DNA of 64,000 bases. It comes from UBA6522 sp965237785. GTDB lineage: Bacteria > Pseudomonadota > Gammaproteobacteria > Steroidobacterales > Rariloculaceae. Below, piece after piece: positions 51,473-60,852 of the stretch (positions are counted from its first letter, which is position 1; each line of letters starts with the position of its first letter). The stretch is from the NCBI GenBank assembly GCA_965237785.1, contig OZ250159.1:1240001-1304000 (forward strand), written 5' to 3'. The translations under genes and the position numbers were made by a program. The notes under the pieces were generated by a model. The model had not been told where the DNA came from. It did no database searches and saw nothing but the letters and a program-made list of their open reading frames with translations.

Positions 51473-53707
51473 TTGAACCCGCCACCTGCATCCGTCGCTT
51501 CTCTTACGTTATTCGCCGCCCTGTTGTCGTGTATCGCGGGCGCCCAGAACGTACCGCCGTCCGGGGCCATGACGAAGAGTTTGGAAATCCGCACGCTAAC
51601 CGGTGATATGCCGGCGATCGATGGCCGATTGGACGAGGCCGTCTGGCAACAGGCCACAATCGTCGACGATCTTCACCAGATAACGCCTCGGGAATACCAG
51701 GCGCCTTCCGAGACCACGCAAGTGCGTATTTTCTACGATCGGCAGACGCTTTACGTGGGCGCGCGCATGTCCCAGACAGCGACGGTCGTGGCGAACATTC
51801 TCCGGCAGGGCCAACAATTTTGGGGTGACGATCTTTTCGCTATTTTCATCGACAGCTTTAACGACAAACGTAACGGTTATCGCTTTCAGATGAACCCCAA
51901 CGGTGTGCGGATGGAAGCGATCTACGAGAACGCCTCCAATACCAACTGGAACTGGAATGGCATCTGGCGCGCGGCCGCTACCGAGGACGAGCAAGGATGG
52001 ACTGCCGAGTTGGCAATTCCGTTCAAAACCCTCTCCTTCAACCCCGAAAACGACACCTGGGGCGTCAATTTTCTTCGCGATATCAGCCGCGGCGATGAAT
52101 CCATCGGTTGGGTGTCGCGAAACCAGAATACGAGCCCCGGCTCCGCCGGGATAGCCGTCGGCTTCGGTGAACTGCAGCAGGGTCGTGGCCTCGACGTCGT
52201 GCCGTCGGGCGTATTCCGTGCGCACCGCTCCTTCGATCCCGCCACGACGGAAACCGAGGTGGACCCCTCCCTGGACATCTACTACAAGGTGACACCGTAC
52301 TTGAATGGCTCCGTGACCCTGAATACGGATTTCTCGGCCACCGAAGTAGACGACAGGCAAGTGGAATTCACCCGTTTCAGCCTGTTCTTTCCGGAGAAGC
52401 GTGATTTCTTTCTCAGGGATTCGGACATCTTCCAATTCGGCCGAATTGGCGTTTTGGGCAGATTCGGTGTCGGGACGCTCGACACGTTCTCACGACCGGA
52501 TCTCGTGAATGGACAGCCGTTTTTTTCGCGCCGGATCGGGTTGAGCCAGGCAGGCCAACCGGTGGACCTCAGATTCGGCGGCAAGCTGGCCGGGCGAGCG
52601 GGCCCCTGGAATGTGGGCGCATTGGCCATTCGCCAGGAGCGCTTTGAAGATGTGGATGCCACGGATATCTTTGTCGGACGGGCCGCGGTCAACGTACTCG
52701 AGGAATCCTCCGCCGGCATCATCGTCACCCACGGCGATCCACGATCAAACCTCGAGAACTCCCTGGTGGGCCTGGATTTTCGCTACGCCAACACACGTCT
52801 GCCGGCGGGACGGGTATTGGAAGCCGATGTCTGGTACCAGCGTTCCAGAACCGATGGTTTGTCCAGCGATGACAGTGCCTACGGGTTCAGACTCCGATCG
52901 CCCAACACGCTCGGATTTCGAGGTAGCGTGGGCAGCAAGACAATCGAGGAACATTTCTTCCCGGCGCTTGGTTTCGTCAATCGTTCCGGCGTGAGGAACC
53001 ATACGATGAAGATCGGGTATACCCACCTGTTCAGAGGCGGGCCGCTTCGAAGCGGTTACTCCGGACTCGATGCCGAACGCATCGACTTGATCGGGGGCGG
53101 ACTACAGACTCAAGTGTTGACGTTCAGGGCATTCGAATTTGCCACCAACCAGCGCCTCAGGGGCCACGCCTTTTTTCATACTACCGACGAGGTCCTTGTG
53201 CGGCCGTTCGTTGTCTGGCGACGGGGTTCCGAGCGCGTCGAGATTCCGGCGGGCGAATATTCCTTTGACGGCATGGAGTTTCACTTCTCCACCTCCAACA
53301 CACGGCCGGTCTGGGCGGGGTTGAGCTACAGTCCCGGCGACTTTTTCGACGGCACGAGAAAACGCAGCTCAGTAGGTGTCGGCTGGCGGCCCTCAAGGCA
53401 CCTCGTAACAACGGTTAGCTACCAACATAACGACGTGGAACTGCCTTACGGCGCGTTTACCACGAGCCTGGTCCAGTTGCGAACGGAGGTGGTATTCTCA
53501 TCCACACTTTCATGGGTTACGCTGCTTCAATACGACGACATCAGTGAAAGCATGGGCGTCAACGCACGATTGCACTGGATCCCGGAAGCCGGTCGCGAGG
53601 GCTTCCTGGTTCTGAACCATAACCTCCAGGACTCTGACCGTGACAATCGATTCGATTCCGTGGGCACCGATCTCGCGGTGAAATTGAACTACACGTTTCG
53701 CTTCTAA
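51473..53707 (+). CDS. DUF5916 outer-membrane protein with CBM9-like domain
   Basis: Protein of 744 residues. Signal peptide from a TTG start at 51473 (SVASLTLFAALLSCIAGAQN); no ATG is available before the signal sequence. Residues ~40-220 are a family 9 carbohydrate-binding-like domain: IDGRLDEAVWQQATIVDDL, VRIFYDRQTLYVGARM, DDLFAIFIDSFNDKRNGYRFQMNPNGVRMEA, WTAELAIPFKTLSF. The rest is a DUF5916 beta-barrel region (NTDFSATEVDDRQVEFTRFSLFFPEKRDFFLRDSDIFQFG) ending LNYTFRF with a terminal Phe typical of outer-membrane barrels. Function unknown in general; they accompany peptidases and amidohydrolases in marine bacteria. The amidohydrolase gene follows after 5 bases. Confidence 0.87.
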   Translation: MNPPPASVASLTLFAALLSCIAGAQNVPPSGAMTKSLEIRTLTGDMPAIDGRLDEAVWQQATIVDDLHQITPREYQAPSETTQVRIFYDRQTLYVGARMSQTATVVANILRQGQQFWGDDLFAIFIDSFNDKRNGYRFQMNPNGVRMEAIYENASNTNWNWNGIWRAAATEDEQGWTAELAIPFKTLSFNPENDTWGVNFLRDISRGDESIGWVSRNQNTSPGSAGIAVGFGELQQGRGLDVVPSGVFRAHRSFDPATTETEVDPSLDIYYKVTPYLNGSVTLNTDFSATEVDDRQVEFTRFSLFFPEKRDFFLRDSDIFQFGRIGVLGRFGVGTLDTFSRPDLVNGQPFFSRRIGLSQAGQPVDLRFGGKLAGRAGPWNVGALAIRQERFEDVDATDIFVGRAAVNVLEESSAGIIVTHGDPRSNLENSLVGLDFRYANTRLPAGRVLEADVWYQRSRTDGLSSDDSAYGFRLRSPNTLGFRGSVGSKTIEEHFFPALGFVNRSGVRNHTMKIGYTHLFRGGPLRSGYSGLDAERIDLIGGGLQTQVLTFRAFEFATNQRLRGHAFFHTTDEVLVRPFVVWRRGSERVEIPAGEYSFDGMEFHFSTSNTRPVWAGLSYSPGDFFDGTRKRSSVGVGWRPSRHLVTTVSYQHNDVELPYGAFTTSLVQLRTEVVFSSTLSWVTLLQYDDISESMGVNARLHWIPEAGREGFLVLNHNLQDSDRDNRFDSVGTDLAVKLNYTFRF

Positions 53708-53712
53708 CCAGC

Positions 53713-54729
53713 ATGATTAGCCGCCGCAAGGTATTGGGCTTCACCGGTTCCAGCCTGGCAGTCGCGGGCGCGGGGTTCGCCGGACGGGCGATCGCGCAGA
53801 ACGCCCGCCGTATCGACATTCATCACCATTGGCATCCGCCACCGATCGATTGGGCCTTCGACAACGTCGGGATCGGAGCCTCGTGGACCGGGGACGGGCT
53901 CTGGAACGTCAATGGAGCCATCGGACTACTGGACCGGTTTGAGATCGATACGGCGATTCTCTCGGTCCGCAACCCCCGTCTCAGGGTTCCAGTGCCGGCT
54001 TGCCGTGAGGTCAACGAATTGGCCGCTCGGCTCGTGGGTGACTATCCGGCGCGATTCGGCGCGTTCGCCCTGCTGCCGCAGTTCGATGCGGATGCGTCCA
54101 TCGACGAGCTTGTCTACGCTCTGGATACACTGGGCCTGGATGGCGTCCTGCTGCATGCGAGTGTCGATAACCGCTATCTGGGGTCGTCGGTGTATGAGCC
54201 ACTGATGGCGGAATTGAACGAACGCAGCGCCGTCGTGATCATGCATCCAACGTCGCCGTATTATTTTTCGGAACTGAATCTGAACCTGGCTCCTTCTGTG
54301 ATCGAATATGTCTTCGAGACGACCCGCGCCATGGCCAATCTGATTGTCTCCGGTACGTTGGACCGGCACCCGCGAATCCGGTTTATCGCGCCTCATGCCG
54401 GCGGTACGGCGCCCTACATCGCGGACCGGATTGCTGAACAGGCCGGGCGCGCCGATCCATCGTTGGCAGAACGGCCGCGGTCGGTGCTCGATTCTCTGAG
54501 AGCGTTTTATTTCGGCACGGCGCAGGCGACGTCCGTGTATTCTCTGAGCGCGCTGCTGCGCTTGGTGGATGCATCGAACATTATCTTCGGAACCGACTTG
54601 CCGATATCGTCGCCGTCGCTGATCCGGGATTCGCAGGCCGTGTTGGACGAATATGAGGGGTTGAATGCAATTGATCGCGAACGCATCGAATTCGGTAACG
54701 CCGTGGACCTGTTTCCCCGCCTCGGCTGA
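53713..54729 (+). CDS. Tat-exported amidohydrolase (ACMSD-like)
   Basis: Amidohydrolase-2 family protein of 338 residues. Tat signal SRRKVLGFTGSSLAVAGAGF with cleavage near AIAQN. Metal-site residues: DIHHHWHPP (HxH at the end of strand 1), MHPTSP, APHAGGTAPYIADR and FGTDLPISSPSL (Asp of the last strand). The set is that of the aminocarboxymuconate-semialdehyde decarboxylase-like branch, which does decarboxylation or hydration of aromatic or lactone acids. Secretion by Tat fits folded metalloenzymes. Operon with the DUF5916 protein. Substrate unknown. Confidence 0.88.
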   Translation: MISRRKVLGFTGSSLAVAGAGFAGRAIAQNARRIDIHHHWHPPPIDWAFDNVGIGASWTGDGLWNVNGAIGLLDRFEIDTAILSVRNPRLRVPVPACREVNELAARLVGDYPARFGAFALLPQFDADASIDELVYALDTLGLDGVLLHASVDNRYLGSSVYEPLMAELNERSAVVIMHPTSPYYFSELNLNLAPSVIEYVFETTRAMANLIVSGTLDRHPRIRFIAPHAGGTAPYIADRIAEQAGRADPSLAERPRSVLDSLRAFYFGTAQATSVYSLSALLRLVDASNIIFGTDLPISSPSLIRDSQAVLDEYEGLNAIDRERIEFGNAVDLFPRLG

Positions 54730-54778
54730 TGTATATTTGCGGTACGACTAACGCGCAAATTCAGAGAGGCTACCGAAA

Positions 54779-55015
54779 ATGGCGCAAATCGGACGCAACC
54801 AGCCTTGCCCCTGTGGGAGCGGACTCAAGTACAAGAAATGTTGTGCGCTGAAGCAAGACAACACCTCCTGGCCGTTGCGCATCGTGGCGGCAGTGGTTGC
54901 CGTTTTCCTCGTGGGCGGGCTGGTGGTTTTCCTGACGTCGATCGACGATTACGATCCTAACGTTAGCTCAACTGCCGGGCGCGTGTGGTCGGAAGAGCAC
55001 GGTCACTGGCACTAG
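54779..55015 (+). CDS. SEC-C motif single-pass membrane protein
   Basis: Small protein of 78 residues. The start MAQIGRNQPCPCGSGLKYKKCC is a complete SEC-C zinc-binding motif (CPCGSGxxYKxCC). A hydrophobic segment (~33-53) and a short His-containing tail (VWSEEHGHWH) follow. SEC-C motifs occur at the end of SecA and in small proteins that touch ribosomes or SecB; a membrane-anchored stand-alone form is less common. Ribosome binding site GAGAGG before the ATG. Function unknown. Confidence 0.8.
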   Translation: MAQIGRNQPCPCGSGLKYKKCCALKQDNTSWPLRIVAAVVAVFLVGGLVVFLTSIDDYDPNVSSTAGRVWSEEHGHWH

Positions 55016-55095
55016 CCCGCGCATACTACCAACTGCTTGCTGCGGGCGCGTGCGGACAGAGTTGCTCGCTACGAACAGCATAGTCGGACCGGCGG

Positions 55096-57579
55096 CTAGA
55101 TTCGCCTCAGCGTGGTGACCGGGGGTTCCCGGACCACGGAACGGGCCGCGAGCGTGCCACTGACCCCGACGATCAGGGCGCCCGCGAGCAAGCCGCTCAC
55201 CGCCAATATCGGTCCGGGCACGTAGTCGAGCTCGAACAACTCCCTCGCGAGGAAGAAACCGATAAGCCCGGCACCGGCCGCCGCCAGCGTCCCCGCCAGA
55301 ATGCCGATCGCGGTGAACTCCGCGGCGATGCCCTTGAGTACGACACCCTTGCCCGCGCCGAGCGTGCGCAGGACGGCGCTTTCGTACATCCGTTCGTCCC
55401 GGGTTGCCTGGATCGCGGCAAGCAGGACCACGATTCCGGCGGCAAAGGTAAAGAGAAACACGTACTGCACCGCCGATGCCGCGCGACTCATGGCGCGTCT
55501 GACCTGGTCGAGGATCGCATCGATGTCGATGACCGATACGCCGGGTAACTCCGTCACGAGTTCGAGCATTGACGAGCGGTTCGTGGGCTCCAGATAGAAG
55601 CTGGTGACATACGTGTGTGCAAACGAATCCAATACCCCGGGATTGACGACCATGAAGAAGTTCGGGCGGAAGGAATCCCAATTGATGTTACGGGTACTGG
55701 CGATGCGCACGGTAGCGCTCTGGCCCGCAATGGCGAAGGTGAGTTCGTCACCCAGCGAGAGGCCGAAATCATCCAATTCCTCGGCAGCGATCGATAGTTG
55801 GGGTTCGGGATCGTTCTCGTCCCACCACGCTCCAGCCACGATCTCGTTGTCGGGGCCGAGCGATGCGGCCCAGGTGAGATTCAGGTCGTCTCGCAACTCC
55901 CGCTCGGTGCGCTGATCGGGAAACGGGTATTCGTTCAAGGGAACCCCGTTGACGTGGCTGATCCGCCCGCGCACCACGGGCGCGAATGTGGGCGACTGCA
56001 CACCGCCGTTCGCGAGAATGTCCGCAACCTCGCCGCGCTCATCGGGCTGAATATTGATGACGAAGTGGTTTGAGGCAGTTTCGGGTAACGTCGACTGCCA
56101 TTGGGCCATGAGTTCCGTGCGCACCAGGGTCAGCAACAGCAGCACCATCAGGCCGATCCCGAAAGCCACCACCTGAACGCTGCTCTCGCGGCCGCGACGA
56201 GCCACATTGGCGATCCCGTATCGCCATGCGATCCCGACCCGCCCGCGGACGCGCTGCAAGGCGTGAACCAGCACGTGTCCGGACAAGTACAGCGCCGCAA
56301 AGGTGGCTACAGAGCCCACCAGCAAGTAGGCAATGAGTTCCACGTCGCGAAACAGCCAGTACAACATGGCCGTCACAGTGGCGGCGGCGGTGCCATGGAC
56401 GGCTGCGTAGCCCAGGGGCGGAGGTTCGAGATTGCGGCGCAACACCCGGGCGGGAGGCACCTTGCGCAGTTGCAACAACGGTGGCAGCGCAAACCCGAGA
56501 GTAATGGTCAGTGCGGTGACCGGTCCGATCAGGAAGCCGTTCCATGCCGGTGCCGGCAACTGGGCTTCGACCAGGTCGTCAAGAATGAGAACGAGCCCGT
56601 GCTGCGTCACGAAACCCAGCAACGTCCCCACGATACCGGCCGCCAGCGCGAGCGCCACTAACTGCGTCAGGATCAGGCGTAGTACGTCGCGGTGCTGCGC
56701 GCCGATGCACTTCATCAGCGCAACCGCGTCCAGGTGCCGCGCGAGAAAACGCCGGCTCGCCATGGCCACGGCGACACCGCCGAGGAGCACGCTGACCAGG
56801 GCCGAGAGCATCAGGAAGCGTTCCGCACGCTCGATGGATGAGCGAACTTCGGGCCGCGCATCGGAAATGTCATCCAGCTCTTCCTCCGGCCCCATCATGC
56901 CTTCCAGCCGTTCCCGAAAGCCCTGCACCTGCCGGCGGTTCCCGGCAAAGAGCCACTCGTATTCCACCACGCTGCCGGGCTGTACCAAGCCGGTTGTACC
57001 GATGTCGGCCACATTGAGAAGCACCGTGGGTGCGAGCTCCATGAACCGCCAACCTTCATCCGGGCGAAATTCCAGCGTCTGGGTAATCCGGGCGCTGAGT
57101 TCGCCGACAGGCAGCGTGTCACCCACTTCGAGCCCCAGGCGGGCCATCAGGGCCGGTTCCGCCCAGGCCTCACCCGGCCCGGGCACGCCCGACGCTGTCC
57201 TTGGCTCGCCGGCCAGTGCGTCGGCGACACGGACCTCGCCGCGCAGCGGGTATCCGGCGGACACGGCTCGAATGTCGGCCAGCGAGCTGGCGCCGTCGAC
57301 AACCAGCACGCTGCGGAATTGAACGACCTGGGCTGTTTGCAATCCATCTGCCCGGGCTGTCTCGGGATAGTCCACCGACAGCGGGTAGTTGGACTCGATT
57401 CGAAGGTCGGCGGCAAGTACTTCACCGGCCTGTTGGCTTACCGCCTGTGAGACCCGATCGGTAAAAAATCCAACCGCGCCCATGGCCGCGACGGCCACGA
57501 CCAGGGCCGTGAACAGTACCGGAGTCTCGCCTCCACGCCAGTCCCGCACCAGCAACCGTGCCGCCAAACCCAGGTTCAT
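55096..57579 (-). CDS. FtsX-like ABC transporter permease (YbbP type)
   Basis: Permease of 827 residues with two FtsX domains. One N-terminal hydrophobic segment followed by a large periplasmic region (~50-250), then TM groups near 265-370 (LMLSALVSVLLGGVAVAMASRR, MKCIGAQHRDVLRLILTQ) and, after a second periplasmic part, at ~700-815 (AVLRTLGAGKGVVLKGIAAEF). This is the YbbP/MacB-like superfamily, working in lipoprotein or effector export with an ATPase such as YbbA. No ATP-binding subunit gene is adjacent: the neighbour upstream is the FG-GAP lipoprotein. It may pair with an ATPase encoded elsewhere. Confidence 0.88.
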   Translation of the reverse strand: MNLGLAARLLVRDWRGGETPVLFTALVVAVAAMGAVGFFTDRVSQAVSQQAGEVLAADLRIESNYPLSVDYPETARADGLQTAQVVQFRSVLVVDGASSLADIRAVSAGYPLRGEVRVADALAGEPRTASGVPGPGEAWAEPALMARLGLEVGDTLPVGELSARITQTLEFRPDEGWRFMELAPTVLLNVADIGTTGLVQPGSVVEYEWLFAGNRRQVQGFRERLEGMMGPEEELDDISDARPEVRSSIERAERFLMLSALVSVLLGGVAVAMASRRFLARHLDAVALMKCIGAQHRDVLRLILTQLVALALAAGIVGTLLGFVTQHGLVLILDDLVEAQLPAPAWNGFLIGPVTALTITLGFALPPLLQLRKVPPARVLRRNLEPPPLGYAAVHGTAAATVTAMLYWLFRDVELIAYLLVGSVATFAALYLSGHVLVHALQRVRGRVGIAWRYGIANVARRGRESSVQVVAFGIGLMVLLLLTLVRTELMAQWQSTLPETASNHFVINIQPDERGEVADILANGGVQSPTFAPVVRGRISHVNGVPLNEYPFPDQRTERELRDDLNLTWAASLGPDNEIVAGAWWDENDPEPQLSIAAEELDDFGLSLGDELTFAIAGQSATVRIASTRNINWDSFRPNFFMVVNPGVLDSFAHTYVTSFYLEPTNRSSMLELVTELPGVSVIDIDAILDQVRRAMSRAASAVQYVFLFTFAAGIVVLLAAIQATRDERMYESAVLRTLGAGKGVVLKGIAAEFTAIGILAGTLAAAGAGLIGFFLARELFELDYVPGPILAVSGLLAGALIVGVSGTLAARSVVREPPVTTLRRI

Positions 57580-57680
57580 GCGCTCACTCCCCTGCCTCGC
57601 AGGATGATTTCCGTACGTCGTATTTCAGGCCAGGCCAGTCAGTCTCGCGTGCCGTGGAACCCAAGAACGCGCGGCCGCCG

Positions 57681-59297
57681 TCAGGGAACTGGATTGTCGT
57701 GGACGAAGACGGCGCCGGAATCGCGCACGGTATTGTCGGCCTGGTCGCCGTCGATCCCGCCGGATCCGCCATCTTCAACCCGCACGCCGACGGCCACCGT
57801 GTTGCCGTCATCGCTCACGGCGACATTGGCGCCGTACTCATCGTAGATCTCCGCGGCGGGCGCCTTGAGATACGCCGATTGGCGCCACTCGCCTGCGGTG
57901 CGCTGGAACAGGTAAACCGCTCCGGACTCGTCCGCGAGGTCGTTCCGATCGCCGTTTACGCCGCTGGCATTGCCGTCCTCCAGCGGTGCGCCGACGGCCA
58001 GGACATTGCCGTCGCGATTCAGGAACAGGCGCGTGCCGAATTGATCGTAGGGACTGGTATTGGAGGCCTTGATATAGGCGGTCTGTACCCAATCCGCACC
58101 TTCGCGCGAGAAGATATACACCGCACCGGAATCCTCGGCGGAATTGTCGGCCTGATCGGCGCCGACGCCTGTATCGACGCTGTCTTCATCGAATGCCGAC
58201 ACACCCAGTGTATTGCCGTCGCCGCTCAGCGCAACCATCGAGAACGCATCGTTCTGCCCCGAGTTGGAGGCCTTCAAATACGCGTGCTGGGCCCACTGGG
58301 TGCCGTTGCGGGTGAATACATAGGCCGCCCCGGAGCCCCTTGACTCGTTATCGTCCAGCCCATTGACGCCGCTCGAGGAACCGTCCTCGTCGAGCGCCGT
58401 GACGGCGAGCGTATTGCCATCGTCGCTGATGGAAAGGGAAATCCCGAACAGGTCGGTCGCTTCGGTATTCGACGGCTTGACATAGGCTTGCTGCGACCAG
58501 GCGCGTCCGTCGCGAACAAATACGTACACGGCGCCCGCTCCACGCGCTGAATTGTCCGAATCGTCGCCGTCGATCCCGGTGCCGGACCCATCCTCCCCGG
58601 TGGCGCCCACCGCGAGGGTATTGCCGTCGGCGCTGAGGCTGAGCACGTATCCGAAGTTGTCGCCGTCCTCGGGTTCTCCGGTGTTGGACGCCTTCAAGTA
58701 CGCTTCCTGACTCCAACCCTCGCCGTCCCGGCGGAACACGTACACGGCGCCCGAGTTCTCCACGGTGTTGTCGTCCTGGTCGCCGTCGACACCGGTTGCC
58801 GAGCTGTCCTCCAGGTTGGCCGCAACCGCCAACGTGCCGCCATCGTCGCTTAGTGCGACCGCGAAACCGAATTGATCGCCTGATCCGGCGTTCGACGCCT
58901 TCAGATAGGCTTGCTGCTCCCACGTGCCATCTGCCATGCGTCCGAATACGTAGGCGGCGCCCGCATTTCGCGCGGAATTGTCTTGCTGGTCGCTGTCAAC
59001 GCCGGTGGCCGCGCTGTCTTCCAGCCGGGCGCCCGCGGCCAGCGTATCGCCGTCGCCACTGAGCGCCAATGACACGCCAAGGAGCACGCCACTGCCGCCG
59101 AATTGATCGTCCACACCTGGATTGGACGCCTTGATATAGGTTGTCGACGGCAGTGAGACGGCCGCGGGCGCGGCTGCAGTCGGCTGTGCCTCGGGCGTGA
59201 CCGCGGGCGGCGGTGCCTCGTCCTCGGCGCAGCCGGCCGCCGCAATGCCGCAAACCAGCAGCAGGGCCTTGGCGACGCGCTGCTCAGTTACCCGCAT
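57681..59297 (-). CDS. FG-GAP repeat lipoprotein, seven-repeat propeller (copy 3)
   Basis: Lipoprotein of 538 residues. Lipobox AAGC at 20-23 (CGIAAAGCAED), a Pro/Ala linker, then seven FG-GAP repeats; blade 1 TYIKASNPGVDDQFGGSGVLLG matches blade 1 of the other copies, with the same extra GGSG/VLLG insertion (FGNGGVILG in copy 1, FGSGGTTLG in copy 2). The last blade ends SGAVFVHDNPVP rather than GAVYLFSY. Lies directly after a DUF6152 gene, as do copies 1 and 2, but that partner carries a frameshift here. The two genes overlap by 14 bases. Confidence 0.85.
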   Translation of the reverse strand: MRVTEQRVAKALLLVCGIAAAGCAEDEAPPPAVTPEAQPTAAAPAAVSLPSTTYIKASNPGVDDQFGGSGVLLGVSLALSGDGDTLAAGARLEDSAATGVDSDQQDNSARNAGAAYVFGRMADGTWEQQAYLKASNAGSGDQFGFAVALSDDGGTLAVAANLEDSSATGVDGDQDDNTVENSGAVYVFRRDGEGWSQEAYLKASNTGEPEDGDNFGYVLSLSADGNTLAVGATGEDGSGTGIDGDDSDNSARGAGAVYVFVRDGRAWSQQAYVKPSNTEATDLFGISLSISDDGNTLAVTALDEDGSSSGVNGLDDNESRGSGAAYVFTRNGTQWAQHAYLKASNSGQNDAFSMVALSGDGNTLGVSAFDEDSVDTGVGADQADNSAEDSGAVYIFSREGADWVQTAYIKASNTSPYDQFGTRLFLNRDGNVLAVGAPLEDGNASGVNGDRNDLADESGAVYLFQRTAGEWRQSAYLKAPAAEIYDEYGANVAVSDDGNTVAVGVRVEDGGSGGIDGDQADNTVRDSGAVFVHDNPVP

Positions 59298-59675
59298 AGA
59301 TTTCGTTTCCGTCGGCGTCCAGCATTCGGGATTTCTCCGACAGTGTCATATACGGGCCGCCGTTCTTGAGTGGGCGTCCGGTCATGGTAATGACGTCTCC
59401 CGCCTGAAACCTCGTTTTGTCCCAACCCACCGGTTTTCCAGGCTGTTGGGCGGACCCAGTTCTCCCTGCCACTCCACAATGTCACCGTTCTCGTCTTCGA
59501 CGGCGATAGTCAACAACGAATGGGGGTTGATGAACTGAAACTCCACCACCGTTCCCGTCACGGTCGTCACTGTCTCGTTATAACGACCCGCATCGCCGTG
59601 GTGCCCCGATGCGGAGCCGACAATGCACACCAGACAGGTGGTGGACACGCTTCGCAAATGTAAACGCATCGACAT
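59284..59675 (-). pseudogene. DUF6152 family gene with frameshift (module copy 3)
   Basis: The first frame gives a signal peptide and ASGHHGDAGRYNETVTTVTG, TVVEFQFINPHSLLTIAVED and VEWQGELGPPNSLEN, then runs off as RWVGTKRGF. The next frame continues the family with GWDKTRFQAGDVITMTGRPL and LSEKSRMLDADGNEIYAGN, ending at 59284. Loss of one base near 59428-59440, around a GGTGGGTTGGG run, explains it. Sequence on both sides is well conserved, so the mutation is recent or a base error in the assembly. ATG at 59675 or 59669, with GGGAG before them. Confidence 0.8.
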
Positions 59676-59876
59676 ATGCTCCCGATAATAGCCCCGACAA
59701 TTGTCTCTTTCCGAGCGTTCCAAATCGCGTTTGGGCGCTCGCTTGCGACGATAACATAGCCCGCTCGGGCGGGGAATGTCATAACTATGACATCGTGTTA
59801 ACGTGCTGGTCATGATCCGCGGGGCGGTTTAGGCTATCGTATCGTCGTCGCGACTTCGATCGTCATGGAGGAATCG

Positions 59877-60812
59877 ATGCGTCAGTTTCTATTCGTGTTC
59901 TTGATGGGCATGACGGTAGCGTCGCGTGCGGATGTCGAATGGGCCTATCAGGTTCTGGACGAGGCCCTGCTCCCGCAACGGGACCTTGAGATCGATCTGC
60001 AGGCGCCACGGTCGGTGCCGGGCAGTTTGTTGCAACGCAGTCAGGAACAAATCGACGACCACTGGAATCCGCCCGACTGGTATCCGGACGATCACTACGC
60101 TCCGGCCCCGGAAGTCGTTGCGACCGGCGGCGGTCCCAACGTGAGGGCGTGCGCCGCGTGTCACGGTTATACCGGTGCCGGGCATCCCGAGTCGTCGCAT
60201 CTGGCGGGTCTTACCGTGGGCTATATCGAATCGCAGATGGCCAATTTCAAGAGTGGAGCCAGGAAGGAACGGTACTGGATGAGCGGCTTCGATGTCCCGC
60301 CGGAACAGTCGCGCATCGCCGCCGAATGGTTTGCCGGGCTTGAGGTCATCGATTGGATCGATCAGGTGATCGAGGAGGATGTCGTTCCCAGGACCTACAT
60401 CGGCGACGGGCGCATGCGCCACTTCCATCCCGACGGGGGTACCGAGCCGATCGACAATCGAATTATCGAAGTGCCGCAAGACCGGGAATTGGCCACCGCC
60501 CGCCACCCCAACTCCGGCTTCACCGTTTACGCGCCGGCGGGCAGCGTAGCCCGCGGCGAAGAGCTGGTGACCACGGGTGCCGGTGGACGCACCCTCCAAT
60601 GCTTCATCTGCCATGGTACGGAATTGAAGGGACTCGGGGATGTGCCGCGGCTCGCGGGTACTTCTCCGCTTTATGTCGTGCGCCAGTTGAATGACTTCAA
60701 GAACGGCGATCGTGCCGGCGGCTTCGCGCCGCTGATGACGGCAACGGTCATCAACCTGACCGATGAAGACATGGTTGCCATCGCAGCGTATCTCGCCACG
60801 CTCGATCCCTAG
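59877..60812 (+). CDS. exported di-haem cytochrome c
   Basis: Protein of 311 residues with a signal peptide (FLFVFLMGMTVASRAD) and two class I cytochrome domains. Haem sites: CAACH (~101-105, in VRACAACHGYTGAGHPESS) and CFICH (~242-246, in LQCFICHGTELKG). Axial Met candidates in QMANFKSG...WMSGF and FAPLMTATV. This resembles the di-haem c4-like cytochromes that accept electrons from periplasmic dehydrogenases. GGAGGAAT stands 5 bases before the ATG 59877, which I prefer to the ATG at 59865. Divergent from the DUF6152/FG-GAP pair (189-base gap from 59675). Its last codons are duplicated as a remnant at 7529. Confidence 0.9.
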   Translation: MRQFLFVFLMGMTVASRADVEWAYQVLDEALLPQRDLEIDLQAPRSVPGSLLQRSQEQIDDHWNPPDWYPDDHYAPAPEVVATGGGPNVRACAACHGYTGAGHPESSHLAGLTVGYIESQMANFKSGARKERYWMSGFDVPPEQSRIAAEWFAGLEVIDWIDQVIEEDVVPRTYIGDGRMRHFHPDGGTEPIDNRIIEVPQDRELATARHPNSGFTVYAPAGSVARGEELVTTGAGGRTLQCFICHGTELKGLGDVPRLAGTSPLYVVRQLNDFKNGDRAGGFAPLMTATVINLTDEDMVAIAAYLATLDP

Positions 60813-60852
60813 CCCGCATCGCGGTTTGTCGCGCTGTCGAAGTTTACCAATC

